Positions 57,178-64,000 of a DNA stretch of 64,000 bases are shown piece by piece. A program made the position numbers and the translations under genes. The notes below the pieces were generated by a model. It ran no database searches, was not told the DNA's origin, and worked only from the letters and a program-made list of their open reading frames with translations. The stretch spans positions 62,001-126,000 of the forward strand of contig CAUYLG010076831.1 of assembly GCA_963573385.1 (NCBI GenBank), written 5' to 3'. Positions within the stretch are counted from its first letter, which is position 1; each line of letters begins with the position of its first letter. Source of the DNA: Cacajao melanocephalus. Its lineage: Eukaryota > Chordata > Mammalia > Primates > Pitheciidae.

Positions 57178-57628
57178 TGTATTAGTCAGTGTTCTCTAGA
57201 GGGACATATCTAATAGGATAGATGTATATATAAAGGGGAGTTTATTAAGGAGTATTAACTCACATGATCACAAGATGAGGTCCCACAATAGTCCATCTGC
57301 AAGCTGAGGAGCAAGGAAAGCTAATCCAAGTCCCAAAACTGAAGAACTTGGAGTTTGATGTTCGAGGGTAGGAAGCATCCAGCAGGGGAGAAAGATGGAA
57401 GCCAGAAGACTAAACCAGTCTGGTTTTTCCACAGTCATCTGTCTGCTTTTATTCTGGCAGCACTGGCAGCTGATTAGACGGTGCCCACCCAGACTGAGGG
57501 TGGGTGCCTCTCCCAATCCACTGACTCAAATGTTAATCTGTTTTGGCAACACCCTCACAGACACACCCAGGAACAATACTTTGCATCCTTCAATCCAATC
57601 AAGTTGACACTCAATATTAACCGTCACA
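57178..57628 (-). mobile_element. MLT2-type ERVL solo LTR, complete
   Basis: Runs TG...CA from 'tgtattagtcagtgttctct' to 'tcaatattaaccgtcaca'. The exact 5-bp duplication AGGAA lies at 57173-57177 and 57629-57633. No internal retroviral sequence on either side, so it is a solo LTR. Confidence 0.92.
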
Positions 57629-58439
57629 AGGAAGACATGCCCCAAGCCAGGACACTTGCGAGCATGGAAGGGAGTTAATGCTGTTAGTAATTATACCAGG
57701 ACCATAAGCATAAACCAAAAGGTCCTTGGCAAAAGGGATGTGTGATGTTCCTACCACATATACTTCTTTACAGTTAACACAGCCAGTTAACTTTCCATGA
57801 ATAGGGCTGGCTGTTTGATTAGGTTAACAGCTGATTATATCATCTCTTTGCATATGGTGATGCAAATATAACATCCTTGCATGGGCTTTTATACCCTGCA
57901 AAATGTCTAGACTGTCACCAACATAAAGTGTTCAGACAAAGCTGAGTTTATTGCTTACTGAGGCAAAGGAGAACAACAGCTGTACATTACTTTGTGCTTA
58001 GGATATAGGATGTCAAGGTTAGAATTTACTGAAAATTGGTTTGATTTAAGTAGGTCTTAAATCAATTGGGAAGGTGAAGAGGGCACGATTAGGATTGGGT
58101 AAGGATGACACAATAGCCTAGGATTGGTGGAAACAGCAAGGTGAGGAGTTTTGAAGCAAGAGGTTCAAAGAATCTTCAGTCCATTGAAGAGCGTATGGGT
58201 CTTTTGGGAAATTCCAGTAATAAGCAAGGAACTCTGCCTGGGTAAGAGTCTTTTGGAGTTTTAAAATTATGATAATGAAGATACTGGACTAGCAAAGTCA
58301 TGTTAAGATAGACAGTAGGTTATATGGGAATAGTTTTAGTCCTCAGTGTCTAAACTGTGTGTAGGGGGCCAGGGGTGGATGGTTTGGGTTCTCAGTGTTT
58401 CTAGAGGCCAACTTGGCAACATGTGTAAAGGGTCTTAAA
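57629..58439. other. Unassigned stretch, perhaps an old LTR
   Basis: 'caaagctgagtttattgctt' at about 57938 would be a polyadenylation region on the minus strand (AATAAACTCAGC), which suggests a decayed LTR. I could not assign it. Confidence 0.3.
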
Positions 58440-58659
58440 AACAGTCCCATCTTTTTATATTGTAATTCTATTCCCAAGAATCTAAGGAAATAATCCGAAA
58501 GGTGTACAAAAATTTATGTAATAAAGATGTTCACTATGGAGTATAATTATTTATTAATAATAGCCCCAAATTGGAAATAACCCAAATGGCCAGTAATAGG
58601 TAAATTGTGACATATACATGTGGTAGAATTTTTGAATTCATTGAAAGTTTACTAAAATA
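58440..58659 (+). mobile_element. L1M fragment, first segment
   Basis: 'ctattcccaagaatctaagg', 'ttatgtaataaagatgttca', 'attggaaataacccaaatgg'. Interrupted by an Alu. Confidence 0.75.
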
Positions 58660-58955
58660 GTCCAGGCACGGTGGTGAATGCCTGTAATCCCAGCATTTTG
58701 GGAGGCCGAGGTGGGTGGATCACTTGAGGTCAGGAATTAAAGACCAGCCTGACCAACATGATGAAACCCCATCTCTACCAAAAATACAAAAAAAAATAGC
58801 TGGATGTGGTGGGACATGCCTGTAATTCCAGCTACTCAAGACGCTGAAGCAGGAGAATTGCTTGAATCTGGGAAGCAGAGGTTGCAGTGAGCCAAGATCA
58901 CGCCATTGCGCTCCAGCCTGGGTGATAGAAAGAGATTCTGTCTCAAAAAAAAAAA
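58660..58955 (+). mobile_element. Alu nested in L1M
   Basis: Complete dimer with a 13-15 A tail. TTACTAAAATA / CACTGAAATA may be the duplication. Confidence 0.95.
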
Positions 58956-59280
58956 TTCACTGAAATATATAATAGCAATGGAATATGCCTATACCATAAG
59001 AACAAAAGCAGATTATCAACACAAATAAACAACAACCAAAAAAAAAAAAAACTGCTAGAAGAATATATACCAAACTTAACAAATACAGTACATCAGAATG
59101 ATACTTCTGGATAGGTTATTGACAGTTTCAATGTCCTTCCTTTCACTTTTCAGTGTTTTATATATCATTTAACTGAGAATGTATTACTTTTATATTCAGA
59201 TTTGTCATATAAGCAATAATATGATAGAAAAACAAAATGCAAGCAAGCACAAAATTTAAAAATAAATAAAAATTATCTGT
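58956..59280 (+). mobile_element. L1M fragment, second segment
   Basis: Continues the L1M 3' text to 'aaaatttaaaaataaataaa'. Includes a 16-A run at about 59039. 'agaatgtattacttttatat' is typical of the terminus. Confidence 0.65.
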
Positions 59281-59364
59281 AATTTTACCCCAAGACGTAA
59301 TTGTATTGAACTTTGTAATGTACATTCCTCTAGATATGTTTCTTTGTGTTTGAGAAAGTGCGAC

Positions 59365-60320
<956 letters not shown>

Positions 60321-60449
60321 ATCAAACGTTTCTGTCTTGCCTTGGGCCTTGTTTCCTAGGAGAGCCTCCCACTGCTTCTCCCGCTCTGCCTCCTCCTCTT
60401 TGATCTTCTTCCTAGAATGTTCATCATCTTTCTTTTCCAATCTTTCCAT

Positions 60450-61534
60450 TGATTTTTAAAAATTCATGTTAACATTTTTAAGACCTTTTTTAGTCTCAAA
60501 ATTGTCCTTTCCTATAGCATTCTGCCTTTATTTCACTAATGCAATATCTTTTCTTATCTCTCTGAAGATACTGATAGCCTCTTTAAAGTATTATTCTGCT
60601 TTCTGCCTTGTCTCTGTTACCTGAGTTTCTTTCTGATCTATTTTAACTCTTTTATATTGAATAGTTTTCGCATTAAGACATTCCTTAAATATATAATGAT
60701 TCTTAATTACTCATTAATTTTTTTACTTTTAAAAAGCTGGAAGCCTTATATTTGTGAAAGGTTTATAGAACGGTGACCCTCACCATCAAGTAATTGGCAT
60801 AGACCCAGCCATGTCGTTAAGGAATACAAATGTTTATTTCTGCAGGTCTTTTCTCTTAGCTTGGTCACTATTTCCAGAGAGAAGTGCTCTACGCTGAGGG
60901 GCATAAGCCTGGTTGCCTGCCTCCTGGACACCGAGCAGGAGAAAGGATGTTGGTTTCATTGCTCAATTTAATGACGGTTTTTAGGAGGACACTCCTGCCC
61001 TCAACTAGCCCTAGTGTCCAGTCTACATCTCTCTGTCTTAAGGTCTCCAGAGAATAAAACTCTGAGCCCTTCTTCCAAGTCAGAGAGGGAGAGTTGTTTG
61101 ACTGTGGGAGGTGAGGAGAGAATCTCGGGGTCTAACTGTTCTTGATACAGACTTCAGCAGTACACCTTGTTTTCTGCTCATCCATATCCTGACTTTTATG
61201 GGTACCTGCTATCGTCATTGCTGAGCTTTTCTGGACTTAGGGGGTGCACATAGTTTGTTTCTGGTTGGCATCCCCTCTGCTCTTCCAACTACTTTCTTTC
61301 AGAATTGCATTGATTTCTTTAGTCTTTTGCGGCCTCCTCTCTAGTTTTCTTTCCCCTTTAAAGTTTCTACACTTTTGTATTTCCTTACCATTAGTGGAGT
61401 TTTGGAATCTTTTGAGCTAATGCACATAATCCATTTTCATATTTAACCAGAAGTCCTCAGTGCCTATCCTACCACATCTATCAGGATAATCAAGGGATTT
61501 CTTTTTACCTGTAGAGATAATTACATTGATCCTT
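60450..61534. other. Unassigned stretch
   Basis: No repeat or gene named. The A-rich minus-strand text at about 60480-60700 resembles decayed LINE ORF1-like sequence. Confidence 0.35.
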
Positions 61535-61900
61535 AAAAAAAATTCAGCTATCCTTGCAATTCTGGGAATAACCTCTATTTGGTTATGATGTATTATTTTC
61601 TATTAGGGATATGGATTTAGTTTAGATCGTCTTCAGCTTTTTGGCATTCACAAGTGAAATTCATTTTATTTTCTGAGTGTTACATTGATTGATTTTGGTA
61701 TTGAATTTTGGTAGCTTAGTGAAATAATTTGGACAGTTTTTTCATCTATGTCTGTGCTAGGAAATAATTTACAGTCCACAGAAATTATCTGTTCATTGAC
61801 TGTTTACAAACAGTTGCCTCAAGACTTCTAGACCTCTATGCCTTTTTTAAGATAAATATTTGAAAATTTTTAAAAATTTTGATTATACAACATGTTTCCT
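61535..61900 (-). mobile_element. Old L1 ORF2 fragment, antisense
   Basis: 'tatccttgcaattctgggaa', 'tggttatgatgtattatttt' and 'ttttttcatctatgtctgtg' are worn antisense reverse-transcriptase text. Confidence 0.5.
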
Positions 61901-61934
61901 AAGAAACTGTTTACTCAACTTTTCAGAAATAAAT

Positions 61935-62530
61935 ATTTTAAAATTATGCTGAATGAAAGAAGCTTTTCTCAAGCAAGCACGTATTATATGATTCCATTTA
62001 CATGAAGTTCTAGGACAGGCAATACTAACATAGGGGGAAAAAAACAGAAGAATGGTTTCCTGGGAGGAGGAGGGTGGGCAGGAGCAGAAAAGGACTGGGA
62101 AGGGGCATGAGGTAATTTAGTGGGGTAATGGCAAGCTCAGCAATTATTGATAGAGGCTTAGGTTACACAGGTGTATGCATTTGTCAAATTGAGTGAAGGT
62201 ATATTAAGATTTGTACAAGTCATTGCATTTTACATTAAAAGAGAAAACTATTAAGAAACATTGAACTCTGGTTAATGATATAAGTGCTGAAATATTTAGG
62301 GAGAAAAGTACAGGTGTCACAGTTTACCTTGAAATGCACCAAGAAGTAAGATGGATTGATAGGTGGATAGAGGAATGGATGAATGAATAGATAATGTGAT
62401 AAAGCAAGTATAGTAAAATCTTAATGGTAGAATCTAAGTGGTAGATATATAGGTGCTCACCACAAATAATCATTTGACTTTGCTCCGTTTGAGAAATTTT
62501 ATAGTTAAAAAAAAATTTTTAAGTAAAAAA
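61935..62530 (+). mobile_element. L1M 3' end, sense
   Basis: 'tatatgattccatttacatg', 'ggttacacaggtgtatgcat', 'gtcacagtttaccttgaaat' and 'gataaagcaagtatagtaaa' follow L1M order. Contains an imprecise GGAT/GAATGAAT run. Confidence 0.8.
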
Positions 62531-62556
62531 CTTAGCATAGAAATGTATGTAGTAAT

Positions 62557-62627
62557 TGTATTAGTTTTCTATTACTATGTAACAAATGAGCACAAATTTA
62601 GCATCTTAAAACAACATGCATTTAAAA
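62557..62627 (-). mobile_element. MLT1-like MaLR LTR, first segment
   Basis: 'attagttttctattactatg' then 'taacaaatgagcacaaattt' and 'agcatcttaaaacaac' is a typical start in reverse complement. Split by an L1. Confidence 0.75.
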
Positions 62628-62765
62628 AAATTTTTTTTAATTCTATTTTATTTTAAGTTCCAGGATATATGTGCAGGACGTGCAGGTTTGTTAGGTAGGT
62701 AAACGTGTTTCATGGTCATTTGCACCTATCAACCCCTCACCTAGGTGTTAAGCCCCACATAGATA
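62628..62765 (-). mobile_element. Very short L1 3' end nested in LTR
   Basis: About 135 bp of antisense L1 3' UTR ('aagttccaggatatatgtgc', 'ggtttgttaggtaggtaaac', 'cacctaggtgttaagcccca'). Strongly 5'-truncated. ATGCATTT / ATGCACTT flanks. Confidence 0.88.
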
Positions 62766-63116
62766 TGCACTTTTTTTTAATCTCACAGTTTCCATAATCA
62801 GGAGTCCAGACACAGAGTGGCTGGATCCTCCGCTCAGGAACACATAAGGCTGCAGTCCAGGTGTTGGCCGGGTTACATTCTCATCTGCAGGCTCAACTTA
62901 GGAAGAGACTGCTTCTAAGCTCCTTCAGGCTGTTGACAGAATTCATTTTCTTGTAGCTGTATGACTGAGCACCCTTGCTTCCCACTGACTATTGTTGGAG
63001 GGCATCCTTAGCTCCTAGAGGCCACCCACCATTCCCTGACTTGTGGTATTCTGCAAAGGCAGTCCAGAATACCACTATTTGCTTCTTTAAAACCAGGAGG
63101 AGGATTTCTCACTAGT
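62766..63116 (-). mobile_element. MLT1-like MaLR LTR, second segment
   Basis: 'ctcacagtttccataatcag', 'ggctggatcctccgctcagg', 'ctgttgacagaattcatttt' and 'agctcctagaggccaccca' continue the LTR. Confidence 0.75.
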
Positions 63117-63547
63117 TGATATAGTTTGGATGTTTGTACCCTCCAAATCTCATGTTGAAGTGTGATCCCTAATGTTGTAGGTGGGGACTGGTGGGAGGTG
63201 ACAGGAGCATGGGGGCAGATCCCTCATAAAGGGCTTGGCACCATCCCCCTGGTAGTAAGTGAATTCTTGTTCAGTTAGTTCACGAGATCAAGTTGTTTAA
63301 AAGTCTGGAACCTCCCCTCCCCACTCTCTCACCTCTTGCTCTCCTGCTCCTGTTCTCACCGTGTGATGCACCTGCTCCCCCTTCATCTCCTGCTGTGAAT
63401 GGAAGCTTCCTGAGGCCTCACCAGAAGCAGATGCTGGCACCATGCTTCCTGTACACCCTGTAGAACTCTGAGCCAATTAAACCTCTTTTCTTTATAAATT
63501 GTCCAGTCTCAGGTATTCCTTTATAGTAACATAAACAGATGGATACA
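63117..63547 (+). mobile_element. MSTA-type MaLR solo LTR, nested
   Basis: From 'tgatatagtttggatgtttg' to 'aacagatggataca', with an ATTAAA signal near 63476. CTAGT / TTAGT are the 5-bp flanks. Confidence 0.92.
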
Positions 63548-63721
63548 TTAGTCTGCTAAGATGGAGTCTTACATAATATAACCCAATCAAGGAGTGATAA
63601 TCAATCACCTCTGCCATATTCTGTTGGTTAGAAGCAAATCATAGATTCCACACACTCAAGGGGAAGGGGTTAAACAAGAATTTGACTCATGGTGGGAGTC
63701 ATCTTAGGGTGTATTCTATCA
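63548..63721 (-). mobile_element. MLT1-like MaLR LTR, third segment
   Basis: 'gtctgctaagatggagtctt', 'gccatattctgttggttaga' and 'cacactcaaggggaaggggt' close the LTR near 'tattctatca'. Confidence 0.72.
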
Positions 63722-64000
63722 AAGATAAACAAAGCTGAACACAAGTAAAAATGGTAAGGATAGATTGTAATCACCAATATACGATTGCACTAGAGAAAAG
63801 GGTCCCACATGAACAGAACTCAACTTCAGTTTGTACAGAGGTGACGGCATTTTAAAGGGAGAGCAATGGAGTAGGGAGTGGAGACAATGGGGCCTCAGTA
63901 GTCAGGGAAGTGAAAAAATTTCAAAGGGTTGGTCCGTGTAAATGCTGATTGGGTCAGCTGCGTCCGCTAGCTGGCAGTTATCGAAGTCAGGATTGCATCC
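63722..64000. other. Unassigned end of window
   Basis: Nothing firmly recognised. May belong to another decayed LTR. Confidence 0.35.

Overview
This window is vertebrate nuclear DNA, and specifically primate, almost certainly human. The main evidence is about twenty Alu elements (7SL-derived dimers with poly(A) tails and short target-site duplications, J, S and Y-like types), primate-type L1 3' ends, MaLR/THE1/MST LTRs, MIR, L2 and Tigger/MER DNA-transposon fossils. I see no intact protein-coding gene, no rRNA, tRNA or snRNA gene, no prokaryotic operon and no CRISPR array. Nearly all open reading frames are short translations of repeats. Family names are given from memory of consensus sequences and should be read as 'of this type'.

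Layout. 0-2.5 kb is a nested stack: an old minus-strand L1M broken by a younger L1 3' end and by a GC-rich ERV1-type solo LTR. 2.5-5.6 kb holds an L1M 3' end, a TA/TG repeat and a repeat-free, conserved-looking block. 5.6-13.3 kb holds a Tigger1 fossil split by an LTR, a MER58-type MITE split by an Alu, a pair of oppositely oriented two-block duplicates (A+B+ ... A-B-) around an L2 split by a MIR, an ERVL-like LTR split by a THE1 LTR, and an MLT1 LTR. 13.3-19.6 kb is mostly unique, with a second conserved-looking block at about 14.7-16.7 kb. 19.6-21.2 kb is a Tigger3/4-type transposon carrying two Alus. 21.5-38.6 kb is a dense mix of Alu, L1, MST/THE1 and MER elements, including two copies of an unassigned LTR that differ in their number of ~37-bp internal repeats. 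38.6-41.8 kb is repeat-poor, with the most enhancer-like block at about 40.0-40.6 kb. 41.8-50.5 kb is L1-dominated: a head-to-head L1 pair, and a ~1.9-kb L1 fragment split by two Alus, one of which carries a templated hairpin insertion.

51.15-51.87 kb is the only CpG island. It is the best candidate for a promoter or first exon. The longest open frame in the window (minus strand, 234 codons) lies across it and ends at a stop codon that overlaps a possible splice donor. 52-64 kb returns to old L1, a Tigger MITE, MER5A copies, MIR, an MLT2 LTR with an exact 5-bp duplication, Alus, and an MLT1-like LTR carrying an L1 and an MST LTR.

No genes here can be said to work together. The functional content I can support is limited to one CpG-island promoter candidate and a few non-repetitive blocks that may be distal enhancers. 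I found no clear new biological system. The observations most worth checking are the CpG island, the A/B permuted inverted duplicates, the hairpin insertion, and the conserved-looking blocks.
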